DNA of 64,000 nucleotides, taken from positions 8,583,001 through 8,647,000 of the forward strand of contig NC_051096.1 in assembly GCF_901709675.1 (NCBI RefSeq). The letters are read 5' to 3'. Origin of the DNA: Syngnathus acus. Its lineage: Eukaryota; Chordata; Actinopteri; Syngnathiformes; Syngnathidae. The notes beneath the pieces were generated by a model that was not told the origin of the DNA, searched no databases, and saw nothing but the letters and a program-made list of their open reading frames with translations. This document shows, piece by piece, positions 41,839-60,387 of this stretch (position 1 is its first letter; every line of letters begins with the position of its first letter). The translations under genes and the position numbers were made by a program.

Positions 41839-43490
41839 TCAACTCCAGCTGACATCGTATCGCGTCCAACCTTCCGGCGGAGCCAAGAAGACTCTGCGGC
41901 CGCGGTGCAGGAAAGCCACCACGCCCCGGTAGCCTGTCCGCGGGACTCCGGACTTCAAGTCATCCATCACCCCCAGATTCCGAGCGAGGACTTTAAAACT
42001 ATCCCTGCTGGAGTACTTGACTCTGTACGGACCGGGTCCTCTTAAAGCTCCCCCCTGTTGCAGTTCCTCGATCTTCACCGGCGGGGCGCCGTAAACGTCT
42101 TTGATAAACTTCTCGTCGTAGTTGTCTTTCAGCAAATGAGAGAAGTTTTGTTTGGTGAAAGGCACAAATTCCGTGTTGAGTCGAATGTAGCGCAGATACT
42201 GGTCAAAGAATTGACCTAAGCTGACGCCTTTTCGGCCAAAGGTGATGGTGCGCGATATTTCCGGGCGAACGCACGAGCGGTCCTTGCGTTGCTCCGGCAG
42301 ACGCATCCAATCGTCCCAGAACGCCGAAGGCCATTTGGGTTCCAGCTCGTCCCACATTTCCTTCAGCAGCATCCAGCCCAGACCGGGGAAGAAGTCTGTC
42401 CGGTGGAGAAGAGCGGTTTTGGACGGATCCACCAAGGCGTCTCTGCCGTTATCGTTCCAGGCGGACACGCACCACAAAGTCGGGTCGGAGCGCAGGATTG
42501 GGTACATGGCGCGGAAATACTCAAAGAAGTCCGGTGCCACCTGAAGACGAAGAAAAAGGTTGCTTTCATGCCACGTTCCAATCAAAGCAGGTCACGTGGC
42601 GCTTCCGTAACATGAGATGGGAAGAGAGGCCGGCCACTCACCTCCAGGTCATCCTCCACTATGACCACCGTGGACTGCGCAAAAGTGTTGAACACTTGGT
42701 TCAGGGCCCAGCGATAATGTCTGGCAATTTTGTAGTAGCCCTGGAACTTCCTGTGCTCCGGCCGCACTCGGATGTCGGACAGGTCCGGTTGGCGAATGTG
42801 CGTCACTTGAGCGCCGTAGGAGGCGATAACGCCGGCTGTTTCGGCGTGACCGCAGTCCTGGCTCACGATGATGGGATAGAGTTCTTGAGAGGGGCGGTAC
42901 TGAATCAGTCTGTCCAGACTCCGTTTGACGGTGACTCTGTCGCAAGCGATGACCAGGATAGGAATGATGACTGGGGGCCTGGCCAAAGCCGACAATTGAT
43001 CACGCGTGCCCGTCTCCGTGACGGTGGCTTGGCGCCGCCGAGCGTCTGGGCCGACTGCGGCAAACGATTTGACACTATGTTGGGGCTCGCTATCCGCATG
43101 GTCAAGCAGAGGATCGAGGGGCTGAAGCGCTAGGGATTGGACGTGGTGCTTCTTTGTCACCGCCTCTTTGTCTCTTTTGCCCACGTCTTTGCGCTTGGAC
43201 CACGCTGCCCGCCGGTGACTCTCGATCTGCTTTAACAACTTTTTCTGGGTCTCAAGCTGAAGTTCTACTTCCTCCGCCAGCCGGATCACCTCCCCTGCCA
43301 GGTCGATCCGGCTTCCTTTGCCTCGGATCAGACCCCACTCCTCATTTCCTCCCGGTTCGGCGCCGCCGCCACCCTCCCCCCCGAGACGGCCCATCGGCGG
43401 GCGTCCCCAAAGGTAAAGTAAAAGCAAAGCATTCCACGCAACAAACAGAAATGCGCCGCATAGTATGAGGGAACCTTTCTTTCGAACCAT
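41839..43490 (-). CDS. mgat1: Alpha-1,3-mannosyl-glycoprotein 2-beta-N-acetylglucosaminyltransferase (GnT-I)
   Basis: Medial-Golgi type II membrane enzyme that adds GlcNAc to the alpha-1,3 arm of Man5GlcNAc2, the first step to hybrid and complex N-glycans. Coding exons: 42642-43490 and 41839-42540; 516 residues. A short cytosolic tail and TM anchor (about 7-27) precede a long Lys/Glu-rich stem. The catalytic domain starts near ILVIACDRVTVKRSLDRL; the metal/UDP-binding EDD is at residues 279-281 (VIVEDDLEV). Then come LWCVSAWNDNGRD, FFPGLGWMLLKEMW and GRKGVSLGQFFDQYL. The protein is about 70 residues longer than human MGAT1 (445), mainly in the stem and a C-terminal extension. The coding intron (42541-42641, 101 bp) follows VEDDLE. 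A non-coding exon is inferred upstream (donor at 44918, acceptor at 43517). Confidence 0.96.
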
Positions 43491-43516
43491 GGCCGCCGTT
43501 GTGGAAAAGGAGAAAG

Positions 43517-44276
43517 CTAGGAAATACTTGGTGGAGCCAGAGAAAGATCCAACCCAAACACTTGATGTTTAATTACATCATAGCAAATTAAAGAGCAAGC
43601 CTGTCTTCTTTTGAACAGGGTGCCCATACAAGAAATAGTAGACACTCAACTGTATACCATCTCACTGTGGAGTACATCAATTCCATTAAATGAGGGGGGG
43701 GGGGGGGAATGGGAAGAAGAAGAAAAAAAAAAACAACGACAATCGGTCACTTTGGGTTGGGGGAAGGCGACTGACTCCTTATACACTATCCTTCAGCCAT
43801 CATCCTGGAAACAGAGCAAGAAAAAAAAAAAAAAGAAATGGAGGTTGGTCATGGAAAACGTATTTCAAATTAGGAACATATGAAATGAACACCGCTTTCC
43901 AAAATGTTGTCAGAGAAATGAGTGCGCAATAAATAGTTTGACCGATATGAACGATTGGAGACTATGTGTAATCTAGGGTGAATCCTTTGGGAATCAATTG
44001 TGCGAAACGATGAGCAAACGATGCTTTCTGATGACAGTAGTAGGTTAGTGGAACATTGCTGCAGAAGCACTCCACAGGAGAGCGAGCCTCAGGATTAGCA
44101 TTAGAAACCAATTAGTGTTGATAAATATAGTCATCTTGTTAGGATGGACTCAACTGTCTCCACTAGCGGCACACAAATCGGGATTAAGTTGCGCTAAGAG
44201 CGTTCGTAAATGTCAGGAAGACAATAAAAGACGAGACGTTAAAACTCCAACTCTACTTGCCCAAAGAACAGCTCAC

Positions 44277-44336
<60 letters not shown>

Positions 44337-44483
44337 GTCCGAGCCTTGCAAGGTTGTTGGAAGTTAACATTTGCAGACAAGAGCGACGGAGGGAACTGTT
44401 GCTTTACAAAGTGTACCAGCTGAAACTCTATTCCCGAGGCTTTCCACTTTCCACCACGAAGACGTGGAGTTGCCAAGAAGAAG

Positions 44484-44515
<32 letters not shown>

Positions 44516-44917
44516 CTTTGGGAGGCATCCGAGCCAAATGCTTCTTCACATGACCAGCACCGTGACAGAGCCAATTCATAAGCACAAGGCAGGCAGGCAG
44601 GCAGGCAGGCACCGCCCCTTGCTACGCTGTCAATATCGATCTCTAATACAATTGTTATCCACAATCACGCTACAATGCACGTGATTGCTTGCGATGACTC
44701 CCGAGTGTTACGTTTGCATTCGGTGTGCGGCGAGCGAGCGAGCGAGTCAGCGCCAGACAGACACGAGGGCTCTTTCAATACTGTAGTCAGTCCGATCAAC
44801 TAATACGTACATACAGTATGTTGCGCTGACGTGCCCTTAGCTAGCTGCTAGCTAAAAGCAATGGCTCACTTTGACCTGACTGACTCCAGGGTGCAAGCGC
44901 GTCCGTCCGTCACTCAC
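43517..44917 (-). other. mgat1: mgat1 5'UTR intron
   Basis: No coding sequence seen. It contains poly-G and poly-A runs near 43695-43840, a (GATA)n microsatellite at 44277-44336 and two (GGCA)n tracts at 44485-44516 and 44588-44610. Confidence 0.45.
44277..44336. repeat. (GATA)n microsatellite
   Basis: About 15 pure GATA units in the mgat1 leader intron. Confidence 0.97.
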
Positions 44918-45240
44918 CTCGTTGACGCCACGCCACGCCGCTCCCACCAAAACGGTGTGCCTGCCTTGCCCCGCCTGTCATGATCGGCTGCTCGGGATCG
45001 CACCAAGTCCAGTCCGGCAGCCCGCCCGCCCGCCGGCTCGTTTGTGGCTAGCCAGCGTTAGCCATTCTCGTTTCCGCTGCTTGCCTTTCACGTTTGCAGC
45101 TGATACATAGCGGCTCCGACACGGTCTCCCTCAACTCTGGTCCCGCACACCGAGTGCTAATAAGTAAGTAACTGACTGACTGACTGACTGACGGACGGAC
45201 GGACGGGTAAGTTTCCCCGGAACACAATTCCGCCGTGCCG
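44918..45240 (-). promoter_or_regulatory. Likely mgat1 non-coding first exon and promoter
   Basis: On the minus strand a strong donor (CGAG|gtgagtgac) occurs at 44918 within CpG-rich sequence. The matching acceptor (tttcctag, 43517) lies 26 nt before the mgat1 ATG. The stretch also holds (ACTG)n/(ACGG)n at 45172-45206. Exon and promoter roles are inferred. Confidence 0.45.
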
Positions 45241-45698
45241 CTGTGCACTAATGTTGCTTTCCAGTGAGGGTCGCGGTTGAGTTGGGTATGCTCCAGCTGC
45301 AGCTACTTGTGGTACGACGGCACGGTCGCTCTACCACCTCCTCCAGCACTTTGGTATGATGACGGAAATGCATTTTCTTCCACTCGACTATACTTCCGGA
45401 TAGTCACTCGTCTTGAACGAGAATAGCCGAGTCGAGCCGAAGTCTCCACCAATCGCTGACATTCCCAATGAAAGTCAACACTCGAATGATCTTGGAATAC
45501 TTCGAATCAATAGTACACAGGGAGCACGTTGAGGCAGTCTGATTGAATGTATTTATAGTTTGTTGTGAAGACCGGTTCGAACAGGGCCAGGTTGCTCATT
45601 ATGCAGCACTGTGCTGGGTGTGTCATTGATAGATACCATTGTGAAAAAAGGATGAAAACAAAAAGACATTTTGGAAAGAAATCAAAAAACATTTGCCC

Positions 45699-53175
<7,477 letters not shown>

Positions 53176-54459
53176 CTTCAAAACGAAAACACATCATATG
53201 ATCTCAATGGCCACTGTCATTTCAAAACATTAAGTGATGATGGTCCCGTGATAAATTGCTCATGTTCCTTTTTTTTTAGCAGGGGAAATAATACGCATGA
53301 AACTTTGTCAGCAGATCATTCTTGTTGGGCGACGGTCTGTTTTGAATGACGGACGACAGGAACACAGGAAAAAGGAAGTCCTTGCTGTCCGCTTACAATA
53401 ATCTTCCCCCGGAAAAGAATGCTGTGAAAACACATCGTATAATCTCAATGGCCACTGTCATTCGAAAACATTAAGTTATGATAGTAATCTGATAAATTGC
53501 TCAATGCCAAAATTGTATCTGTGTAAATAATACGAATGAAACTTTGTCAGCAGATAATTGTTGTTGGGCGACGGTCTGTTTTGAATGACGGACGACAAGA
53601 AACAGGAAGTATGTCATTGCTGTCCGTGTACGAATATCGTCCCCCGAAAAATAATGTTGTAAAAACACATTATATGATTTAAATGGCCATTGTCATTTCA
53701 AAACATTAGGTGATGATGGTCCCGTGATAAATTGCTCATGTTAAAATTTTAGCAGGGTAAATAATGCGTATGAAACTTTGTCAGCAGATAATTCTTGTAT
53801 GGCGACGGTCTGTTTTGAATGACGGACGACAGGAACAAAGTGGTTTTTTTCTCCCTAGTTCAAGCTTTTATTCAAACATAATCACATGAGGTATAATAAC
53901 ATTATCAACTACAAACACAGGGGGGGAAAACGTCCTTGCTGTCCATATACAAGTATCTTCTCCCGCGTCAAAACAATTGTGACTATATAAAACGGAAATA
54001 GATTGTCCCGCAGGTTTTCAAATCAAAATATTACAGCTTAAAAATGTAAAAGCACGTCTCAATCACACCAACATATTTGTTCGAATAGAACATTGTATAA
54101 TTTTTTTTTTTTTTTTAAAGTAGAACTACTGTACTGCGTTTTGTTTCGAGCCCTCGTGTATCATTATTTATATATAGACGTTGTAACATTTGACACCACA
54201 ATAAGACATTTCCGTTCCTAGTCCTGCTAACTATGTGTCATTCTTGAAACTTGACCATTTTGGTTGGCCCCACATCCCATTCCATCAGATTGCTCGGGAG
54301 CTCATATCTGACTTTCATCGCCTTTCTTCCTAGCTTTGACTTTATTCTCAACTGTGAGTTATTATTGATGCTATTATAACACGCTGTTAAAGGGCGATTT
54401 GGGGAAATCCACCACCTTTAAAGTTAGCTGACGTTCGCGTTAGCAAATAAGCTCCAGGG
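53176..54459. promoter_or_regulatory. Divergent intergenic region between vars2 and ppp1r11
   Basis: About 1.3 kb separates the vars2 ATG (minus) from the ppp1r11 ATG (plus), so both promoters must lie here. The left half is the 240-bp tandem array. The right half (53850-54460) is AT-rich, with a poly-T at 54102-54116 and no clear CpG island. No TATA box or other element could be assigned with confidence. Confidence 0.5.
53185..53840. repeat. About 240-bp tandem repeat, 2.7 copies, between vars2 and ppp1r11
   Basis: Units start at 53185, 53425 and 53661 (each with AAAACACAT, then a GGCCACTGTCATT-like block). All share ATGAAACTTTGTCAGCAGAT and GGCGACGGTCTGTTTTGAAT. The third copy is cut at about 53840, and a partial block (CCTTGCTGTCC) reappears near 53934. 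The array starts only 10 nt upstream of the vars2 ATG. Confidence 0.93.
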
Positions 54460-54730
54460 ATGGCTGAGGTTCCTGGGACGTCAAGTGAGACCATAACGGA
54501 GACTGTGCAAACCAGCACACCGCCACCGCCTCAGCAGGTAAATCATAAAGGACTGCTCGTCAAGTCATTTAGTTTCAGGTCAGCACGCGTCACAGTGGCT
54601 AATAAGCATTCCACTTGCTCATAGGCCCGCTCAGTAATAACGCTCATGCAAGTAGGTCACGGTTTCAGTGCCATTTAGTCTCCATATGACCTGGCATGGA
54701 TTTTGGGGAATGAAAAAGGGAAGCTGCTGG

Positions 54731-54765
<35 letters not shown>

Positions 54766-54783
54766 ACCTACCTACCTACCTGT

Positions 54784-54817
<34 letters not shown>

Positions 54818-55355
54818 TCATAAAACTCACGGAATGCTGAGGGATAACGTTTAGAAATGGATGGTGTCAACCCTCATCGATCTCAAGTTACAAGTGCTGT
54901 TGACATGATGTATTTCTGGCATGTTTCCAGGAGGGACGCAGTCTGACAATCAAGCTAAGGAAGAGGAAAACCGAGAAAAAGGTGGAATGGTCCAGCGACA
55001 CGGTTGACAATGAGCACCTAGGGAGGAGGTCTTCAAAATGTGAGTATCTCACACACACCCACCTCAGTAGCATTGCTGTTGTTCTTTCTGCAACACTTAC
55101 AGTTGCGCGCGCTCAAGTCACGTGTGGGAGGATTAAAAATTGGGTAACTCACAAACACGCTGTGTTTCAGGTTGCTGTATTTACGAGAAGCCTCGACAGT
55201 TTGGCGAGTCGTCCTCCGAAAGCGAGGGAGACGATGACGACGAAGGCTGTGGCAGCGCGCACTGTATCCTGGGCCACGGACGGAGGGATCACGAACAGAG
55301 GGGGGGCGGGGGACCCACGGCGCCCCCAAAGTCTGGAAGGTCACATGCTCACTAG
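54460..55355 (+). CDS. ppp1r11: Protein phosphatase 1 regulatory inhibitor subunit 11 (inhibitor-3)
   Basis: Small, mostly disordered inhibitor of PP1; it forms a complex with SDS22 and PP1, and mammalian PPP1R11 also has ubiquitin-ligase activity. Coding exons: 54460-54537, 54931-55039, 55171-55355; 123 residues (human 126). It starts [19 protein letters not shown]. The core reads [18 protein letters not shown], with the PP1-docking KKVEW at 42-46, then [16 protein letters not shown]. Next come the Cys-rich [15 protein letters not shown], an acidic run and a Gly/His/Arg-rich tail. Donors gtaaat, gtgagt and acceptors tttccag, tttcag are good. The 3'UTR runs to AATAAA at 56125-56130. Confidence 0.96.
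54729..54817. repeat. (CCTG)n/(CCTA)n microsatellite
   Basis: CTGC tetramers, a short CTAC block, then CTGC again, in ppp1r11 intron 1, ending about 115 nt before exon 2. Confidence 0.95.
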
Positions 55356-55367
55356 GTAGCCCTGTCC

Positions 55368-55417
55368 ATGGATGGATGGATGGATGGATGGATGGATGGA
55401 TGGACGGATGGACGGAT
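55368..55417. repeat. (GGAT)n microsatellite
   Basis: GGAT/GGAC tetramers starting 13 nt after the ppp1r11 stop codon, so transcribed in its 3'UTR. Confidence 0.95.
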
Positions 55418-56124
55418 TGGTGAGTAGCAGGTTATTGGATGGTGTGTTTGGGTGGGGGGGTTCGTCACAACATAGGCACAGGCCTACAATCTAGCGTTAA
55501 GCGCCACCCACCCATCACAGAGAAAGACAGCGCCAAACTTCATGCTACCTTCCACACATGCCAATTGTCAAAGCTATTAAGATGCTACGAATATGCTTTC
55601 TCTTTTCCGACATCTAGAAAACAGAATCTGGCCAAGATGTGTTCTAGAGTTGACATTTCCTTTTTGGGTTGTTTTCAAAAAGACATGAGAAAAGTCCAAA
55701 CAATCAAACTGGCAGGAGTAGTCCATAGCTCAACTAACATTTAATCCACACGCATCAAGATGCTCTCCGTTTTTTTTTTTTCTTCATCTTTACAGTAATA
55801 GGGGCACATGACTCTGTTGATTTGGACATATTTTCTTTCAATCAAGCTATTGATTTGATATTTCACTTTAGGTCTGACTCTCTCCTTAATGTACATAACA
55901 TCAATCCAGTCATTTCGAGTCAGTATGTATCGTATTTAGCCATTTTCTGGTCAGCCTTCTTGCTTGCTACCAACCTCCATAAACATTTCTTATTGACGGT
56001 TTTAACCTGTATTGATTTGTCATAAGCACCAACGAAAAACTGCAAGGAATTTTGATGACTTACACATCTGTATGGAAGGCAGCGTGTCGTTTTGCATTTC
56101 AAGACTTGCTGTATGAAGATGGTA

Positions 56125-56130
56125 AATAAA
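56125..56130 (+). terminator. Polyadenylation signal of ppp1r11
   Basis: First AATAAA downstream of the ppp1r11 stop on the plus strand, about 770 nt into the 3'UTR, in GGTAAATAAAATCG. Confidence 0.55.
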
Positions 56131-57490
56131 ATCGAATCCTGTCGTGTATTTTGCGCTTGATCATACAGAGCTGTACAACAGAAATGGCTTGTTTTCTTGC
56201 TCTATATTCCAAAGCCATGTGACTGCACTCGAAAATAGTGATTACAAGCAGATTTGAAATATGAAGATGGATGGAGGCATGCATGCATGCATGGATGAAT
56301 TAACACCACGCACAACGGTGCTTTACTCAGCAAACTACCACACTCACTACTAAATCTCGGTATGCAACATCATTACTGGCAGGTGGGTCTATTTGTGTGT
56401 GGAATTAATTGATTGTTGATCTATGTGCAGTGACACAATGTGGAGTGGAGAAACTGTTGAGTCATTCATTCCCAACGATGTCGTTTGAAAGAACAACACA
56501 AGCTGGAAAGTCCTCTGTATGGTTTTGTACAATACAACATTGCCATCCAAATAGCTTGTACATTGAGACATGAACAGAAATGTTATTTAAAATCTACTCG
56601 TGGCTTCATTTTTCCTCCCGATAGTGTTAGGTTGAACGAACCGGTGTTGGTATTTTGGAAAAGCTCGGCGTGTTCATTAGCATGTGCTTTTCCTTTGGAC
56701 ATATAGTCCGACATATGACATTTTGCAGCAGATTTTTGGCAGACTGCCATGTGAGAAGCGATCGATAATATTGCCGTGAATAACTGCTCATTTACTCAAC
56801 ACGTTTTGTAATAATCACCTCAACATTCAGTTCTGCTGCATGTTGTTTACAAACCAAAAAATCATCATTGCACAGATAAAGGGTGGTAGTGCTCTTTCTG
56901 CTGTGCTATGTTGGGATTTGGGATGCTTTTCATTCCTGTTTGTCAGACAGGAGAAGGAAGACGAGAGGTGGCGGCGGCGGCGGCGGCGGCGCATGAATGT
57001 TGGCCCAAGCTTTGTGCTCTCATTTCACTTCACTGAATATCACAATCTGTTTTGTGGATCACACATTTATTTTATTCCAACATTTTGTGTACATGCAAAA
57101 GCGATACAATATGTACGCTACATGGGTCTGGGAATGCACATTTCTGTAAATACAATTCAGCGTCCTGAAAGCCAACTGAATGTGAGTGAATTAAAGTTTT
57201 CAACTGTGATGTGCTTGTCTTTTCTCTCCTAAATAATGCCACATTTATAAGTGCATCAAAGCACAAGGAGGAATTTGGAGCGGAAGAGTAGGCAAATAGT
57301 GTCCAAATGAAAAAGACAAGCAAAAGTGAAACAGTAGCGCCATTTGTTTTCCGTTTTCACATTGAAGAAGGAGAAGTGCTTTGTTAGCGGCACGTTTACC
57401 TTCCAGGTCTGCTTTTCATGACGAATGACACCAAATGTTGGGGTGGGTCCATTTGAAAAACACAAAAAGTGTAGTTTGATAATTGTACCT
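56131..57490. other. Intergenic region, nothing recognised
   Basis: Lies between the ppp1r11 poly(A) signal and the inferred 3' end of the C6orf47-like transcript (convergent genes). It holds a short (GCAT)n at 56271-56292 and a GGC-rich run near 56970-56993. No frame resembles a known protein. Confidence 0.5.
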
Positions 57491-57901
57491 TTTATTTCCG
57501 AGTTAACGTTGCAGGTCATGAAAGAAAACAGCATCTTTCACATCCCAATAACTTGCTTGGGCGGGCCAAGTATAGTGGCTCTTACTTTGCTGCCTCTTGT
57601 GCATTTGATCTCCTAACACACAGGGAGGGAGGGGCTCATTGCAACGCATGAAAGCAAAATTCTAAAAGTGGATGGGGAAAGTGTCCCACAAATCTTTGGC
57701 TGAAAGAACATTTCAAGAACATTCAACTTAAGTGGTAGATGGTCCAACGTTTAGTTCACAAGAAGTGTCCAAAGTGACTCGATCTGTCATAAATGCGCCA
57801 CGGACGGCTAAGAGGGTGCTGGAAGAAAATGCGCCGGCCGCTCTTGCGACTGTGATATCATTCTGATGTTCTGCTATCAGCTCCATCCATTTCACCACCT
57901 G
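57491..57901 (-). other. Probable 3'UTR exon of the C6orf47-like gene
   Basis: On the minus strand a good acceptor (tgtcttccgcag) precedes 57901, and AATAAA lies at 57491-57496. It pairs with the donor at 58386 just after the C6orf47-like stop. The exon has an open frame of 56 codons (starts VVKWMELIAEHQND, ends at 57728) that I do not recognise. It would be untranslated if spliced as proposed, or else the last exon of another gene. Confidence 0.4.
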
Positions 57902-58317
57902 CGGAAGACACAACACTGTTAACTTCTCGTGGATTTTGAGACACCAGAGTCTACGGGCTCCACGCTACCTATTCAAATGGCGCTTTTTTTCATACAATTA
58001 TTTGGCAAGACAAAATTGTGATCTGTTCCACTGGGTGCAAGACCCGCCGTTCTAAATTGGTCATATGGCACAGCATTTGGATGTGTGTGTCTTTTTGTCT
58101 CAGTGGTTGGAGTTGGTTTCACACTTGATTTTCAATGGTAAACCAAGCGACGTGATACTGAGATAGCCATTGTGGAGAGGTGGCCATTTTGTCATTCGGT
58201 CACGGTCAGGGAAGACCTTCATATCATCAACGCAAATTGACAACCACTTTTACTTCTGCAGCAGCAGCAGCAGCCTGAGGCATGTTTACATGGAGATAAG
58301 CAATGTGGTGTGAGCGA

Positions 58318-58336
58318 GCGAGCGAGCGAGCGAGCG
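58318..58336. repeat. (GCGA)n microsatellite
   Basis: Short GAGC/GCGA tract within the proposed 3'UTR intron of the C6orf47-like gene. Confidence 0.9.
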
Positions 58337-58393
58337 CCTGTCTTACTGTAGAAGAGCCTGCCAACTGATGACTTTCCCTACGTACCAAGAGGT

Positions 58394-59239
58394 TTAGCTC
58401 GTCTTCTTTTTGTCACTTGCACAAAGCAATTCTTGCTGCTCTCCGTCGCTCCTCTCAGCTTCCGTGCTCTCCTCTTCCACTCGTGGTTGTTCATCTTCCA
58501 ATCCGAGAAGCACGCTCTTTTTCAAGCTGACGGAGATCACCAAAGCTTGCACGATACCGTAGATAAAAGCAAACTCTGGGAGATGCTCCTGGATGAGCCA
58601 CAGGAGTCCAGCCATTCCCACTGTGGACACAAAAAACATGGCCATGCCATGGAGCCAAAGCCTCAGTGGTCCCTGGATGCCCAGAATTTCCAAGATCAGC
58701 TTGACGGGAGGCGACACAATCCACAGGAAGCCCACCACAAACAGGTCAAACAGGTGGCGGAGGAAGTTGAAGCAGATCTCATAATGCTCAGGAAACAGTT
58801 CCACATTCCAGCTGTGCACAAAGAGACGAAAGGGAGACGCTAGCCGAGAACGGGGAGTCGGGGACGGAGGAGGAGTTCCGTAGTCTGAAAAGTCCCCGTC
58901 GATATCCCGCTCGCCGCTCTTGATGTGACGCAAATTCTGCTTCAGTCCGCTCGGCGGTGTTTTCCTTCCCCACGGAAGAAAAGACTTTGGAAGAAATGTA
59001 TTCCACCATCTTGGAACAAGTTCAACTGTTGGCTCCATCTCTTGTTTTCCTGCACGCACATCTTCAAGTTCCATAGGTTTCTCCTGAGCTTCCCAGTACT
59101 CATCGTCCCCTGGACAATTGTGCTCTTTCGAGCCGGAGCGCTTGTTGAGCTCATCTTGATCCGACCCAGTTTTGTCTGACGCTGCACTCCTACTCCAGGA
59201 ACGCAGCCATCCCCATGCTCTTCCGACCACAGCTGTCAT
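58394..59239 (-). CDS. c6orf47: C6orf47-like membrane protein
   Basis: Single coding exon, 281 residues from the ATG at 59239 (MTAVVGRAWGWLRSWSRS); human C6orf47 (G4) has 294. The N-terminal half is polar and Pro/Ser-rich (SDYGTPPPSPTPRSR). The C-terminal half has two or three hydrophobic segments: CFNFLRHLFDLFVVGFLWIV; GIQGPLRLWLHGMAMFFVST, which matches the human GPLGLWLHG segment; and FAFIYGIVQALVISVSLKK. The tail is acidic (EDEQPRVEEESTEAERSDG). Function is unknown in any species that I know of. C6orf47 sits in the human MHC class III region. Eight nt after the stop is a strong donor (TTG|gtacgt at 58386), implying a 3'UTR intron. The frame continues upstream of the ATG without a stop, so a longer N-terminus cannot be excluded. 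Confidence 0.8.
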   Translation of the reverse strand: MTAVVGRAWGWLRSWSRSAASDKTGSDQDELNKRSGSKEHNCPGDDEYWEAQEKPMELEDVRAGKQEMEPTVELVPRWWNTFLPKSFLPWGRKTPPSGLKQNLRHIKSGERDIDGDFSDYGTPPPSPTPRSRLASPFRLFVHSWNVELFPEHYEICFNFLRHLFDLFVVGFLWIVSPPVKLILEILGIQGPLRLWLHGMAMFFVSTVGMAGLLWLIQEHLPEFAFIYGIVQALVISVSLKKSVLLGLEDEQPRVEEESTEAERSDGEQQELLCASDKKKTS

Positions 59240-60380
59240 GGTTGATCGAGGAACTTTTTGCAGCAAACGGACAAACTTCTCAGCTCCTTTTGACTCAAAT
59301 GGTTTGTCCACTTGCTCAAACGGACAAGTTGGACAAAACAGTGCAGATGATGTACACCCTTAAGTGGCTCCAAAACCATGTAGGACTGCTCACGATCGAT
59401 CGTGTTCATATGTTGGAAGCCCAATTGCTGTGCAGGTTGGTCAAATGCGGAAGTAAATAGAAGATGCGCTCATTTGGCGTCATGCAGCCAACGTTTTTGG
59501 ACGGTGACGGCGGCGGCGGCAAGCTTGTCCAACTTGTCCAGAGTTTCGAGCCTTGCTTCACTCCGTGTATCTGGAAATGCAAAGGAGGAAATGCTCAGGC
59601 TCGAAATGTTCCTTCCTTCTTTCCTTCCTTCCACGTAGACGACACTCACTCGATCGAGTGTGGCTAATGCTGCACATACGTACATGCCTGGGCGGTAACG
59701 TTACATCATTTGATGAGACTAGATCTGACTACGATTATAAAACACCTCAAGTAAATATCAGCTACGAAAAGTGGCAACGCGTAAATATCCCCAATATTGA
59801 AGATCATAGAGAACTAAAAGATCACCTTCATCCACGTTCCTGCTATGCTCGTACAGTGGCACTTCGCTTGAATTGCCCAAATCTTGAGCCAGGCAAGTCA
59901 CCAATTTGCTTGCAAAACTATCATTTGGAATCAAATCTCATTTGGTTTGGATACGGCCTATTGCAGGTGGACCATGATTTCCAGTCAAGAGAACGTTAAT
60001 CATAAACGAGAACAAAAGAGGGCGGGCGGGGCCGGCGGGCGGAGTTCCGGTTCTCCTTCAAAATAAACTAGTCAACCCATCCGACTGCATACTTGAAATA
60101 GGTACACGTTTCATTCTAGAGTACTTTAAGTGGAACAAAAAAGTGCATTGGTTTACTTGCTATCACTTCTCAATTGCCAAAGAACCGTTCTGGCATTTAT
60201 AAGCCTCAAAACTAGTCGATTTGACATTTGTGCCAATTTTGTGAGCATGGAGAGCCCTAATGATTCATCGATTATAAATCACTACTTTCCTCCTCTGGAT
60301 TTCGAGCAATTCTGTGTTTGTGATATGAAAAATATTCAACTATATTTCATTACAAGTTTAAATCAGCACACGTCAGATTT
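59240..60380. other. C6orf47-like upstream region
   Basis: Probable 5'UTR and promoter of the C6orf47-like gene. A minus-strand acceptor-like site (catttccag, 59575) precedes a GCC-repeat stretch that reads LDKLDKLAAAAVTVQKRW before a stop. No known protein is seen, and plus-strand frames here look like chance. Confidence 0.3.
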
Positions 60381-60387
60381 ATTCATT

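Noticed and set aside
42498-43133. 211-codon plus-strand open frame
   Set aside because: Antisense shadow of the mgat1 first coding exon; it also crosses the mgat1 intron.
45565-45600. GGTTCGA box that might mark a tRNA gene
   Set aside because: No acceptor-stem or anticodon-arm pairing could be found around it; it lies in the vars2 3' region.
59553-59999. 148-codon plus-strand frame
   Set aside because: No family resemblance, part of it antisense to the presumed 5' region of the C6orf47-like gene; likely chance.
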